Positions 1-8,602 of a stretch of DNA of 64,000 bases are shown here, piece by piece (position 1 is the stretch's first letter; each line of letters starts with the position of its first letter). The stretch spans positions 35,401 through 99,400 of the forward strand of contig NZ_UTHA01000215.1 of the NCBI RefSeq assembly GCF_900582195.1. Reading direction: 5' to 3'. Both the position numbers and the translations under genes were made by a program. Origin of the DNA: Pseudomonas viridiflava. Its GTDB lineage: Bacteria; Pseudomonadota; Gammaproteobacteria; Pseudomonadales; Pseudomonadaceae. Below the pieces are notes generated by a model. It had not been told where the DNA came from and searched no databases. It was given only the letters and a program-made list of their open reading frames with translations.

Positions 1-13
1 ACCTTCGCGGCTT

Positions 14-224
14 GTTTCAGGTGCTCTGTGACCTGCGTCGACAGAGTGAAACAGGGAAGCCGGTGAGGGTTGTCTTCGCACGAAGAACCACCACGATCCC
101 GACGCTGCCCCCGCAACGGTAAATGAGTGAAAACTGCGCCTTGAGCCACTGCCTCGACAGAAGCGGGAAGGCGCGCAGTCAGGCGAAACGCCGCTCATGA
201 GCCCGGAGACCGGCCTGATCCATC
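14..224 (+). promoter_or_regulatory. Cobalamin (B12) riboswitch upstream of cobO
   Basis: An RNA leader with the conserved parts of the AdoCbl riboswitch: an ACAGGGAAGCCGGTG block at about 51-65, the core CCCCGCAACGGTAA at 110-123, a B12-box GCCACTG at about 145, and the closing AGCCCGGAGACCGGCCTG at about 200-217. It sits about 90 bases upstream of the first cob gene, so B12 coenzyme very likely represses the whole downstream operon. The element is followed by a hairpin GGCATC/GATGCC (229-249) and a short T run, a plausible terminator-type expression platform. Confidence 0.95.
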
Positions 225-228
225 CAGC

Positions 229-258
229 GGCATCACGGTGGGCGATGCCAGGCTTTTT
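229..258 (+). terminator. Putative riboswitch expression platform (attenuator hairpin)
   Basis: A 6-bp stem GGCATC (229-234) pairing with GATGCC (244-249) is followed by AGGCTTTTT. It lies between the riboswitch aptamer and the ribosome binding site GGAGAG at 301. It could be the ligand-dependent terminator; masking of the ribosome binding site is the alternative. Confidence 0.45.
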
Positions 259-313
259 GCCGTCTATTCTTGTGCCTGCCCGCCGTTATCCAGCCCCAAC
301 GGAGAGCTCCCCC

Positions 314-925
314 ATGACTGATTCCCCCGAGCGCGACGAACGCCATCTGGCCCGTATGCAGCGCAAAAAAGCCGTGATCGACGAACGTATCGCCAACTCG
401 CCCGACGAGTGCGGCCTGGTGCTGGTGCTGACCGGCAACGGCAAAGGCAAAAGCAGCTCGGCCTTCGGCATGCTCGCCCGTGCCATGGGCCACGGCATGC
501 AGTGCGGTGTGGTGCAGTTCATCAAGGGCCGCAACAGCACCGGTGAAGAGCTGTTCTTCCGCCGCTTCCCCGAGCAAGTGCGCTTTCACGTGATGGGCGA
601 GGGCTTCACCTGGGAAACCCAGGATCGCCAGCGTGATATCGCGGCTGCCGAAGCCGCGTGGGCCGTTTCTCGCGAGCTGCTGCGTGACCCATCGATTGGT
701 CTGGTGGTGCTCGACGAACTCAACATCGCTCTCAAGCACGGCTACCTCGATCTCGATCAGGTACTCAGCGATCTGCAGGCGCGTCCGCCGATGCAGCACG
801 TGATCGTCACCGGTCGCGCGGCCAAGCCGGAAATGATCGAGATGGGCGATACGGTCACCGAAATGGGCATGCTTAAACACGCCTTCCAGGCGGGCATCAA
901 AGCGCAGAAAGGCGTCGAACTTTGA
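314..925 (+). CDS. cobO: Cob(I)yrinic acid a,c-diamide adenosyltransferase CobO
   Basis: Transfers the adenosyl group of ATP to the corrin cobalt in the aerobic cobalamin pathway. The 203-aa product has the CobA/CobO P-loop TGNGKGKSSSAFG at about residues 40-52 and the DELNIALKHGY segment of the family, at usual family length. I chose the ATG at 314 because GGAGAG lies 8 bases upstream; an in-frame start at 197 would run back into the riboswitch. It is first in the riboswitch-controlled cob operon, and its TGA overlaps the TTG start of cobB (TTGA). Confidence 0.95.
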   Translation: MTDSPERDERHLARMQRKKAVIDERIANSPDECGLVLVLTGNGKGKSSSAFGMLARAMGHGMQCGVVQFIKGRNSTGEELFFRRFPEQVRFHVMGEGFTWETQDRQRDIAAAEAAWAVSRELLRDPSIGLVVLDELNIALKHGYLDLDQVLSDLQARPPMQHVIVTGRAAKPEMIEMGDTVTEMGMLKHAFQAGIKAQKGVEL

Positions 926-2271
926 ATCAACCACGTCACTGCCCGGCGGTGCTCATCGCCGCGCCGGCCTCCGGTCAGGGCAAGACCACCGTCACCGCCG
1001 CACTGGCCCGTTTGCATCGCAATCAGGGGCGCAAAGTGCGCGTGTTCAAATGCGGCCCGGATTTTCTTGATCCGATGATTCTCGAGCGCGCCAGCGGTGC
1101 GCCGGTGTATCAACTGGACATGTGGATGGTCGGCGAGCAGGAAAGTCGTCGTCTGTTGTGGGAAGCCGCTGCCGAGGCGGATCTGATTCTGATCGAAGGC
1201 GTGATGGGCCTGTTTGATGGCACACCGTCCAGCGCCGATCTGGCGCGGCACTTCGGCGTGCCGGTGCTCGGCGTGATCGACGGCACGGCCATGGCACAAA
1301 CCTTTGGTGCGCTGGCGCTGGGCTTGGCGAAGTATCAGCCGGACCTGCCGTTTGCTGGCGTGCTGGCCAATCGTGTCGGCACCTTGCGCCATGCGCAATT
1401 GCTCGAAGGCAGCCTCACCGAAGGCCTGCGCTGGTATGGCGCGTTGTCCCGCGAGACCGGTATCGAACTGCCGAGTCGCCATCTCGGACTTGTCCAGGCC
1501 AGCGAACTGAATGATCTGGATGTGCGTCTCGATGCCGCCGCCGATGCATTGGCCAGCAGTTGCGAGGTAGCGCTGCCACCGGCCGTGGAATTCGCCGCGC
1601 CTGATGTGATCGCCGTCGAACCGTTGCTGAAAAACGTGCGAATTGCCGTCGCCCGCGATGAAGCGTTTGCCTTCACCTATGGCGCGAGTCTCGATCTGTT
1701 GCGGGCGATGGGCGCCGAGTTGAGTTTCTTCTCGCCGATCCGTGACACGCAATTGCCTGACGCTGACAGTCTGTATCTGCCCGGTGGTTATCCGGAATTG
1801 CACCACGTTGCGTTGTCGCAGAACACCGCGATGCTGGAGGCGATTCGTGCGCATCATGCGGCGGGGAAACCTCTGCTCGCTGAATGTGGCGGCATGTTGT
1901 ATCTGCTCGACTCTTTGACGGATGTTGAAGGCACTCGCGCCGAACTGGTCGGCCTGCTTAAGGGCGACGCGGTGATGCAAAAACGTCTGGCTGCACTGGC
2001 GCTGCAAGCAGTGGATTTGCCGGAAGGATCGTTGCGTGGGCACACTTATCATCATTCCCTGACCACCACCGAACTGACGCCGATTGCCCGTGGCTTGAGC
2101 CCGAATGGCGGGCGCGGTGCCGAGGCGGTTTATCGGGAAGGGCGGATGACGGCGTCGTACGTGCACTTTTATTTCCCGTCGAATCCGAGTGCGATTGCCG
2201 CATTGTTTGCGCCAGACCGTGAGGCCGCCTTCGCGAGCAAGCTCGCTCCCACAGGGGATCGTGTTTCTTGA
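922..2271 (+). CDS. cobB: Hydrogenobyrinic/cobyrinic acid a,c-diamide synthase CobB
   Basis: Amidates the a and c carboxylates of the corrin ring with glutamine and ATP. The 449-aa product has an N-terminal ATP-binding segment (APASGQGKTTVTAALARL, about residues 13-30) and a C-terminal class I-like amidotransferase domain with the nucleophile in AECGGML (Cys322) and LPGGYPELH. It starts at TTG overlapping the cobO stop. Oddity: the last 17 codons or so are translated REP sequence, so the C-terminal tail (AAFASKLAPTGDRVS) is REP-encoded and probably not part of the original enzyme. Confidence 0.93.
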   Translation: MNQPRHCPAVLIAAPASGQGKTTVTAALARLHRNQGRKVRVFKCGPDFLDPMILERASGAPVYQLDMWMVGEQESRRLLWEAAAEADLILIEGVMGLFDGTPSSADLARHFGVPVLGVIDGTAMAQTFGALALGLAKYQPDLPFAGVLANRVGTLRHAQLLEGSLTEGLRWYGALSRETGIELPSRHLGLVQASELNDLDVRLDAAADALASSCEVALPPAVEFAAPDVIAVEPLLKNVRIAVARDEAFAFTYGASLDLLRAMGAELSFFSPIRDTQLPDADSLYLPGGYPELHHVALSQNTAMLEAIRAHHAAGKPLLAECGGMLYLLDSLTDVEGTRAELVGLLKGDAVMQKRLAALALQAVDLPEGSLRGHTYHHSLTTTELTPIARGLSPNGGRGAEAVYREGRMTASYVHFYFPSNPSAIAALFAPDREAAFASKLAPTGDRVS

Positions 2272-2318
2272 GCAAGCACCCCGTCCAATGTGGGAGCGAG
2301 CTTGCTCGCGAAGAGGCC
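2224..2318. repeat. REP doublet (REPIN) at the cobB/bluB junction
   Basis: Two inverted copies of the 25-30 base palindrome (core TTCGCGAGCAAGCTCGCTCCCACA at about 2230-2253 and its complement at 2290-2313). The left copy is read as cobB codons and the right copy supplies GAAGAGG just before the bluB ATG. Confidence 0.95.
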
Positions 2319-2969
2319 ATGACAGACAACGCATTCTCCGAAGCCGAACGCGAAGCGGTTTACAGAGCCATCGCCGAACGCCGCGACATGCGCCACTTCA
2401 CCGGCGGCAGCGTCGAGCCGGAGCTGCTGCGCCGACTCCTGGAAGCCGCCCACCAGGCCCCAAGCGTCGGCCTGATGCAGCCCTGGCGCTTCATTCGCAT
2501 CAGCGACCGCAGCCTGCGCAATCAGATCCAGAACCTCGTCGAAGAGGAGCGTGTCCGTACAGCCGAAGCCCTCGGCGAGCGCAGTGACGAGTTCATGAAA
2601 CTCAAGGTCGAAGGCATCCATGACTGCGCCGAGGTGTTGGTTGCCGCATTGATGGACGATCGCGAAAAACACATCTTCGGTCGCCGCACGCTGCCGGAAA
2701 TGGACATGGCCTCGCTGTCCTGCGCTATCCAGAATCTGTGGCTGGCCTCGCGTGCCGAAGGCTTGGGCATGGGCTGGGTCTCGCTGTTCGAGCCGCAGGC
2801 GCTGGCCGATCTGCTGAAATTGCCCGAAGGCGCCAAGCCGCTGGCGGTTTTGTGTCTGGGCCCGGTCAAGGAATTCTATCCGGCGCCGATGCTGGTACTC
2901 GAAGGGTGGGCGCAGGCGCGGCCGCTCAATGAGTTGCTGTTTGAGAATTATTGGGGAGTGAGTCAATGA
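2319..2969 (+). CDS. bluB: 5,6-dimethylbenzimidazole synthase BluB
   Basis: Oxygen-dependent fragmentation of reduced FMN to 5,6-dimethylbenzimidazole, the lower ligand base of B12. The 216-aa product is a nitroreductase-fold flavoprotein: RRDMRHFTGG near the N-terminus, HQAPSVGLMQPWRFI at about residues 45-60 and WLASRAEGLGMGWVS at about 143-157. The ATG at 2319 directly follows the right arm of a REP doublet, whose GAAGAGG provides the ribosome binding site. The stop overlaps the start of cobD by 4 bases (ATGA). Presence of bluB fits the aerobic pathway. Confidence 0.94.
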   Translation: MTDNAFSEAEREAVYRAIAERRDMRHFTGGSVEPELLRRLLEAAHQAPSVGLMQPWRFIRISDRSLRNQIQNLVEEERVRTAEALGERSDEFMKLKVEGIHDCAEVLVAALMDDREKHIFGRRTLPEMDMASLSCAIQNLWLASRAEGLGMGWVSLFEPQALADLLKLPEGAKPLAVLCLGPVKEFYPAPMLVLEGWAQARPLNELLFENYWGVSQ

Positions 2970-3874
2970 GTGTGGCGTTGTTGAGTGTCGCCGCGGTCGC
3001 GCTGGATGCGCTGCTCGGTGAACCGAAACGCTGGCATCCGCTGGTGGCGTTCGGCAATTTCGCCGGGCGCATCGAGCAACGTTTCAACGCCGGTGGGCGG
3101 GGCTGGCGCAGCCACGGCGTCACCGCGTGGGTGATCGCGGTGCTGCCGCTGACCTTGCTCGCCACGGCGTTTTCCTGGGCGCCGTACGTGGGTTGGGTCG
3201 TTGAGATTCTCGCGTTGTATTGCGCCCTCGGCATGCGCAGCCTTGGAGAGCATGTCGCGCCGGTGGCTGCTGCTTTACGTGCGGATGATCTGGACGAGGC
3301 GCGCAAACGCGTTGGCTATCTGGTCAGCCGCCAGACCGATGAACTCGACAGCACTGCCGTTGCCCGTGCCGCCACCGAGTCTGTGCTGGAAAACGGCAGC
3401 GACGCGGTGTTTGCCGCGCTGTTCTGGTTTGTCGTCGCCGGTGCACCGGGCGTGGTGCTCTATCGCTTGAGCAACACGCTCGATGCGATGTGGGGCTATC
3501 GCAACGAACGCTTTGAGCGTTTCGGTTGGGCGGCAGCGAAAATCGACGACGTGTTGAACTACATTCCTGCGCGTCTGGTGGCGTTGACCTACGCGCTGCT
3601 CGGCGAAACCCGACTCGCATTGAAGTGCTGGCGCACCCACGCGCCGCAGTGGGACAGCCCCAACGCTGGCCCGGTGATGGCGGCAGGCGCTGGTGCCTTG
3701 GGTGTGGAGTTGGGCGGCCCAGCGATCTATCACGGCGAACTGCATGAGCGTCCGCAGCTCGGCGAAGGCGCTTCTGCCGACGCCGATTCCATCGACCGTG
3801 GCTGGCAATTGGTTCAGCGCGGCGTATGGTTATGGCTGCTGATTCTCTGCGTGGGGGCTGAATTCTATGCTTGA
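2966..3874 (+). CDS. cobD: Adenosylcobinamide-phosphate synthase CobD (CbiB family)
   Basis: Attaches aminopropanol phosphate to adenosylcobyric acid. The 302-aa product is an inner-membrane protein; it begins with DALLGEPKRWHPLVAFG, a hallmark of CbiB/CobD, and has several hydrophobic segments (for example about 50-75 and 285-300). The internal segment RDTDELDSTAVARAATES-like (QTDELDSTAVARAATESV) is also typical. The ATG at 2966 overlaps the bluB stop, and the gene overlaps cobC by 8 bases, so translation is probably coupled. Confidence 0.94.
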   Translation: MSVALLSVAAVALDALLGEPKRWHPLVAFGNFAGRIEQRFNAGGRGWRSHGVTAWVIAVLPLTLLATAFSWAPYVGWVVEILALYCALGMRSLGEHVAPVAAALRADDLDEARKRVGYLVSRQTDELDSTAVARAATESVLENGSDAVFAALFWFVVAGAPGVVLYRLSNTLDAMWGYRNERFERFGWAAAKIDDVLNYIPARLVALTYALLGETRLALKCWRTHAPQWDSPNAGPVMAAGAGALGVELGGPAIYHGELHERPQLGEGASADADSIDRGWQLVQRGVWLWLLILCVGAEFYA

Positions 3875-4859
3875 GCACGGTGGCCGGCTGCGCAAGGCTG
3901 CGCGCGATTACGGCATTGCCGAGGCCGACTGGCTCGACCTCTCCAGTGGCCTCGCGCCGTGGCCATTCCCGATCCCGGAAATCCCCCTGCGTGCCTGGGC
4001 ACGTCTGCCGGAAGCCGATGATGGTCTGGAGCAAGCCGCGTGCGATTACTACGGCACCGCGCAAGTGCTGCCGGTGGCCGGTTCGCAGATGGCCATCCAG
4101 TTGCTGCCGCGTTTGCGCCGGGCCGGCAAGGTCGGCGTGTTGTCGCCGTGTTATGCCGAACATGCCGAAGCGTGGCGGCGCAGCGGTTACATCGTGCGTG
4201 AAGTGCTGGAGCAGGAAGTCGAGTTTTTTCTCGACAGCCTTGATGTGCTGGTGGTGGTCAATCCGAACAACCCGACCGGCCTGAGCCTGACCCCGGCGCG
4301 CCTGCTCGACTGGCACGCGCGGCTCGCGCAGCGCGGTGGCTGGCTGGTGGTCGATGAGGCGTTCATGGACAACACGCCACAACTGAGCCTGGCCGCCCAT
4401 GCCCATCAAGTCGGGCTGATCGTGCTGCGCTCGTTCGGCAAGTTTTTCGGCCTGGCCGGCGTGCGTCTGGGCTTTGTCCTGGCCGAGCGCAAGTTGCTCC
4501 GTCTGCTCGCCGAACAGGTCGGGCCGTGGGCGGTAAGCGGGCCGACGCGGGTGCTGGGGCAGGCTTGCCTGCAAGACACCGAAGGGCATACGCGACAACG
4601 GATCCGCAGCGATGAAGCGAGCGAACGGCTGGCGGCGCTGCTTGAACGCTACGGTTTCAAACCGCAGGGCGGCTGCGCGTTGTTTCAGTGGCTGATCACC
4701 GATCAAGCGCCAGCGTTGTACGAATTCATGGCCCGGCGCGGCATTCTTCTGCGCATCTTTACCCACAACAGCAGTCTGCGTTTTGGCTTGCCCGCCGATG
4801 CGGCTGAAGAGGCGCGTCTCGAACACGCTTTAATCGCTTTCACCAAGGACCACCCATGA
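3867..4859 (+). CDS. cobC: Threonine-phosphate decarboxylase CobC (PLP-dependent)
   Basis: Makes (R)-1-amino-2-propanol O-2-phosphate for the nucleotide loop of B12 from threonine phosphate. The 330-aa product is a class I/II aminotransferase-fold enzyme: VVNPNNPTGLSL in the middle, WLVVDEAFMD with the PLP-contacting Asp, and the Schiff-base lysine in LRSFGKFFGLAGVRLGF. It lies between cobD and cobQ and overlaps both, matching its substrate role for CobD. It is shorter than histidinol-phosphate aminotransferases, as usual for CobC. Confidence 0.93.
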   Translation: MLEHGGRLRKAARDYGIAEADWLDLSSGLAPWPFPIPEIPLRAWARLPEADDGLEQAACDYYGTAQVLPVAGSQMAIQLLPRLRRAGKVGVLSPCYAEHAEAWRRSGYIVREVLEQEVEFFLDSLDVLVVVNPNNPTGLSLTPARLLDWHARLAQRGGWLVVDEAFMDNTPQLSLAAHAHQVGLIVLRSFGKFFGLAGVRLGFVLAERKLLRLLAEQVGPWAVSGPTRVLGQACLQDTEGHTRQRIRSDEASERLAALLERYGFKPQGGCALFQWLITDQAPALYEFMARRGILLRIFTHNSSLRFGLPADAAEEARLEHALIAFTKDHP

Positions 4860-6307
4860 CAACCCTGATGGTGCAGGGCACCACTTCCGATGCCGGTAAA
4901 AGTACGCTGGTGACGGCGCTGTGCCGTTGGGCGACCCGGCAGGGCGTGGCGGTCGTACCGTTCAAGCCGCAGAACATGGCGCTCAACAGCGCCGTAACTG
5001 CCGATGGCGGCGAGATCGGTCGCGCGCAAGCGGTACAGGCGCAAGCGGCGAACCTTGAGCCGCACACCGACATGAACCCGGTGCTGCTCAAGCCGAACAG
5101 CGACACCGGCGCGCAAGTGATCATTCATGGCCGTGCCGTCACGACGATGAACGCTGTTGCCTATCACGATTACAAAGCCATCGCGATGCAGGCTGTGCTG
5201 GCCTCGCATGACCGTCTCAGCGCTGCGTATCCGTTGGTGATGGTCGAAGGCGCAGGCTCGCCCGCCGAGATCAATCTGCGCGCCGGCGACATCGCCAACA
5301 TGGGCTTCGCCGAGGCGGTGGACTGTCCGGTTTTGCTGATTGCCGACATCAATCGCGGCGGGGTTTTCGCCCATCTGGTCGGTACACTCGAACTGCTGTC
5401 GCCGAGCGAACAGGCGCGGGTCAAAGGCTTCATCATCAATCGTTTTCGCGGTGACATCGCCTTGCTGCAACCGGGCCTCGACTGGCTTGAACAACGCACC
5501 GGCAAACCGGTGGTGGGTGTATTGCCCTACGTGATGGACCTGCATCTGGAGGCCGAGGACGGCATTGATCAGCGCCAGACCGACAAGGCTGAGCAGGTGC
5601 TGAAAGTGGTGGTGCCGGTACTGCCGCGCATCAGCAATCACACCGACTTCGATCCGCTGCGCTTGCATCCGCAGGTCGATTTGCAATTCGTTGGCCCGGG
5701 ACAGGTGATTCCAGCGGCGGATTTGATCATTCTGCCGGGCTCGAAAAGCGTGCGCAGCGATCTGGCTTATTTACGCGCCAATGGCTGGGATGCGGCGATC
5801 TCTCGGCATCTGCGTTACGGCGGCAAGCTGCTGGGGATTTGCGGCGGTCTGCAGATGCTCGGCGAGCAGGTGCATGATCCGCTCGGCCTCGAAGGTGCAG
5901 CAGGCACGAGTGCCGGTTTGGGCTTGCTGGCATTCGACACCACGCTTGAATCCGAGAAGCAGTTGCGCAATGTGCGTGGGCGGTTGTCGCTGGAAGATGC
6001 TGATGTCAGTGGTTATGAAATTCATGCGGGCGTGACCACGGGACCGGCACTGGAAAACGCAGCGGTGCATCTGGATGACGGCCGTTGCGACGGCGCGCAG
6101 AGTGTTGATGGGCAGGTGTTTGGCACGTATCTGCATGGCTTGTTTGAATCGCCGACGGCGAGTGCAGCGTTGCTGCGCTGGGCCGGGTTGAGCGACGTGC
6201 AGCAGGTGGATTATCACGGCTTGCGCGAGCGCGATATCGAGCGGCTGGCGGATCTGGTGGAAAAGCATCTGGATACCGAGCTGTTGCGTCAGCTCTGTGG
6301 GATTTGA
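4856..6307 (+). CDS. cobQ: Cobyric acid synthase CobQ
   Basis: Amidates the b, d, e and g side chains of adenosylcobyrinic acid diamide using glutamine and ATP. The 483-aa product begins with QGTTSDAGKSTLVTALCR (P-loop-like ATP site) and has a C-terminal amidotransferase domain with LLGICGGLQMLGE (Cys nucleophile, about residue 330) and GTYLHGLFE near the end. Length is typical. It overlaps cobC by 4 bases; the following REP doublet separates it from cobU by about 150 bases. Confidence 0.95.
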   Translation: MTTLMVQGTTSDAGKSTLVTALCRWATRQGVAVVPFKPQNMALNSAVTADGGEIGRAQAVQAQAANLEPHTDMNPVLLKPNSDTGAQVIIHGRAVTTMNAVAYHDYKAIAMQAVLASHDRLSAAYPLVMVEGAGSPAEINLRAGDIANMGFAEAVDCPVLLIADINRGGVFAHLVGTLELLSPSEQARVKGFIINRFRGDIALLQPGLDWLEQRTGKPVVGVLPYVMDLHLEAEDGIDQRQTDKAEQVLKVVVPVLPRISNHTDFDPLRLHPQVDLQFVGPGQVIPAADLIILPGSKSVRSDLAYLRANGWDAAISRHLRYGGKLLGICGGLQMLGEQVHDPLGLEGAAGTSAGLGLLAFDTTLESEKQLRNVRGRLSLEDADVSGYEIHAGVTTGPALENAAVHLDDGRCDGAQSVDGQVFGTYLHGLFESPTASAALLRWAGLSDVQQVDYHGLRERDIERLADLVEKHLDTELLRQLCGI

Positions 6308-6318
6308 GGTGCCTGTGC

Positions 6319-6422
6319 CGGCCTCTTCGCGAGCAGGCTCGCTCCCACAATGGACCTGTTGATCTTAGATTTTGTTTACACCCCATAACCCTGTGGGAGC
6401 GAGCTTGCTCGCGAAGGGGCCA
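6319..6422. repeat. REP doublet between cobQ and cobU
   Basis: Inverted copies of the REP core at about 6322-6350 and 6392-6420 with a roughly 40-base spacer. It lies in the only sizeable gap inside the cob operon and could form an mRNA stabilising hairpin there. Confidence 0.95.
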
Positions 6423-6455
6423 ATCGCCTCAACACATAATTCTGTGGATAAACCC

Positions 6456-6977
6456 ATGCTCCAACTGATCCTCGGCGGCGCCCGCTCCGGCAAAAGTCGT
6501 CTGGCGGAAAAACTCGCCACCGACAGCCAGCTTGCGGTGACCTACATCGCCACCAGCCAACCGCTCGATGGCGAAATGAGCGACCGCGTCGCCCACCACC
6601 GCGCGCGCCGTCCCGCCGAATGGGCGCTCATCGAAGAGCCGCTGGAACTGGCTCGCGTCCTGCGCGAATCCGCCAGCGTCGAGCGTTGCCTGCTGGTCGA
6701 TTGCCTGACCCTGTGGTTGACCAATCTGCTGATGCTCGATGACGCCGAACGCCTCGCCGCCGAACGCGAAGCCCTGCTCGACTGCCTGGCATCCTTGCCG
6801 GGTGAAATCATTTTTGTCAGCAACGAGACCGGAATGGGTGTCGTGCCGCTGGGCGAATTGACTCGCCGCTACGTCGATGAAGCCGGTTGGCTGCATCAAG
6901 CTCTGGCCGAGCGTTGTCAGCGTGTTGTCCTGACCGTCGCCGGCCTGCCCCTGACTCTGAAAGGACCTGCGTTATGA
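6456..6977 (+). CDS. cobU: Adenosylcobinamide kinase / adenosylcobinamide-phosphate guanylyltransferase
   Basis: Phosphorylates adenosylcobinamide and transfers GMP to it (called CobP in the aerobic nomenclature). The 173-aa product opens with LILGGARSGKSRLAEKLA (P-loop), contains the AHHRARRPAEW segment with the histidine that is guanylylated in the family, and FVSNETGMGVVPLG. The ATG at 6456 gives the standard length; an in-frame upstream start would lie in REP sequence. Its stop overlaps the cobT start (ATGA). Confidence 0.95.
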   Translation: MLQLILGGARSGKSRLAEKLATDSQLAVTYIATSQPLDGEMSDRVAHHRARRPAEWALIEEPLELARVLRESASVERCLLVDCLTLWLTNLLMLDDAERLAAEREALLDCLASLPGEIIFVSNETGMGVVPLGELTRRYVDEAGWLHQALAERCQRVVLTVAGLPLTLKGPAL

Positions 6978-8029
6978 CTCAAACCTGGTGGCTGAACCCG
7001 TGCAAGGCGGTGGATATCAATGTCGTTGAGCAAGCGGCGGCGCGGCAGCAGCAACTGACCAAACCCGCCGGTTCGCTCGGTCGACTGGAGTCGGTAGCGG
7101 TGCAACTAGCCGGTCTGCAGGGCCGGGTCAAACCCACGCTGGAACAGGTCTGGATCGCGATTTTTGCCGGTGATCATGGCGTAGTCGCTGAAGGTGTTTC
7201 GGCGTTCCCGCAGGAAGTCACCGGGCAGATGCTGCTCAACTTTGTCAGCGGTGGCGCGGCGATCAGCGTGCTGGCGCGTCAGCTCGGGGCGCAACTGGAA
7301 GTGGTCGATCTGGGCACGGTGAATCCAGCGCTCAACCTGCCGGGTGTGCGCCATTTGAAAATCGGCGCGGGCACGGCGAACTTCGTGCAGGGCGCAGCGA
7401 TGACTCAGGCCCAGGGCGAACGGGCCTTGCAGGCCGGTCGCGACAGTCTGTTGCGGGCGAAAGCGGCGGGGGCGCAGTTGTTCATCGGTGGCGAAATGGG
7501 CATTGGCAATACCACGGCGGCAAGTGCCTTGGCCTGCGCCTTGCTCGATTGCCCGGTGGCGCATCTGACCGGCCCCGGCACCGGGCTGGATGCCGACGGC
7601 GTCAGCCATAAAGCACAAGTGATCGAGCGTGCGCTGGCATTGCACGCCGCACAGCGTGGCGATGCGTTGCAGACCTTGTTCAGTCTGGGTGGTTTTGAAA
7701 TCGCCGCGCTGGTCGGCGCGTATCTGGCAGCGGCTCAAGAAGGCGTTGCGGTGCTGGTCGACGGTTTTATCTGCACGGTCGCGGCGCTGGTCGCGGTGCG
7801 TTTGAATCCGGCCTGTCGCGAGTGGTTGTTGTTCGGCCATCGCGGTGCCGAGCCGGGCCATCGTCATGTGCTGGAAACCCTGAAGGCCGAGCCGTTGCTG
7901 GAACTCGGTTTACGTCTGGGCGAGGGCAGTGGTGCGGCGCTGGCGGTGCCGTTGTTGCGTCTGGCCTGTGATCTGCACGGGCAGATGGCGACGTTCGCTG
8001 AAGCGGCGGTGGCGGATCGTCCGGCATGA
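6974..8029 (+). CDS. cobT: Nicotinate-nucleotide--dimethylbenzimidazole phosphoribosyltransferase
   Basis: Makes alpha-ribazole 5'-phosphate from nicotinate mononucleotide and dimethylbenzimidazole. The 351-aa product has the family signatures IFAGDHGVVAEGVSAFPQEVT (about 53-73) and GGEMGIGNTTAASALACAL (about 170-188), and the late LFGHRGAEPGHRHVLE with the region of the catalytic glutamate. It is called cobU in some Pseudomonas annotations. It uses the product of BluB encoded in the same operon. It overlaps its neighbours by 4 bases on both sides. Confidence 0.95.
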   Translation: MTQTWWLNPCKAVDINVVEQAAARQQQLTKPAGSLGRLESVAVQLAGLQGRVKPTLEQVWIAIFAGDHGVVAEGVSAFPQEVTGQMLLNFVSGGAAISVLARQLGAQLEVVDLGTVNPALNLPGVRHLKIGAGTANFVQGAAMTQAQGERALQAGRDSLLRAKAAGAQLFIGGEMGIGNTTAASALACALLDCPVAHLTGPGTGLDADGVSHKAQVIERALALHAAQRGDALQTLFSLGGFEIAALVGAYLAAAQEGVAVLVDGFICTVAALVAVRLNPACREWLLFGHRGAEPGHRHVLETLKAEPLLELGLRLGEGSGAALAVPLLRLACDLHGQMATFAEAAVADRPA

Positions 8030-8601
8030 CATTGCATCTGGATTTGCTGCGCCACGGTGAGACTGAATTGGGCGGTGGTTTGCGCGGCAGTCTCGACGAT
8101 GCGCTGACTGAAAAGGGTTGGTCGCAGATGCGTGCGTCGGTGGTCGAGGGCGGGCCGTGGAGTCGTCTGGTCAGTTCGCCGTTGCAGCGTTGTGCGCGGT
8201 TTGCCGCTGAACTGGGTGAGCAACTGAGTCTGCCAGTGCATCTGGACAAGGATCTGCAAGAGCTGCATTTCGGTGCATGGGAAGGGCAGAGCGCAGCGGC
8301 GTTGATGGAAACGGACGCCGAGGCGTTGGGGTTGTTCTGGGCTGATCCGTATGCGTTCACTCCACCGCAGGGTGAGCCGGTCAGCGAGTTCGCGGTGCGG
8401 GTGCTGGCGGCTGCTGCACGCCTGCACAGCGCCTACGCGGGTGAGCGGGTTCTGCTGATCAGTCACGGCGGGGTAATGCGCCTGTTGCTGGCGCAAGCGC
8501 GGGGGTTGCCGCGCGAACAACTGCTCAATGTCGAAGTCGCTCACGGCGCGTTGTTTGCGCTGACGGTTGAGGCTGATGGTTCGCTCAAGGAAGGTCACTG
8601 A
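8026..8601 (+). CDS. Alpha-ribazole phosphatase-like histidine phosphatase
   Basis: Predicted to remove phosphate from alpha-ribazole phosphate or adenosylcobalamin phosphate. The 191-aa product is a phosphoglycerate mutase-fold enzyme with the catalytic LLRHGETELGG at residues 5-15 and the second histidine in LLISHGGVMRLLL at about 145. Position between cobT and cobS supports the B12 role (Salmonella CobC; the name clashes with the decarboxylase gene, so I give no symbol). It overlaps cobT by 4 bases and precedes cobS by one base. Confidence 0.88.
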   Translation: MTLHLDLLRHGETELGGGLRGSLDDALTEKGWSQMRASVVEGGPWSRLVSSPLQRCARFAAELGEQLSLPVHLDKDLQELHFGAWEGQSAAALMETDAEALGLFWADPYAFTPPQGEPVSEFAVRVLAAAARLHSAYAGERVLLISHGGVMRLLLAQARGLPREQLLNVEVAHGALFALTVEADGSLKEGH

Positions 8602-8602
8602 C

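Noticed and set aside
757..2334. Long open frame antisense to cobB
   Set aside because: High-GC shadow frame; cobB has a full set of family motifs and the antisense frame has none.
3324..4826. Long open frame antisense to cobD/cobC
   Set aside because: Shadow of the PLP-dependent decarboxylase and CobD, which have clear catalytic motifs.
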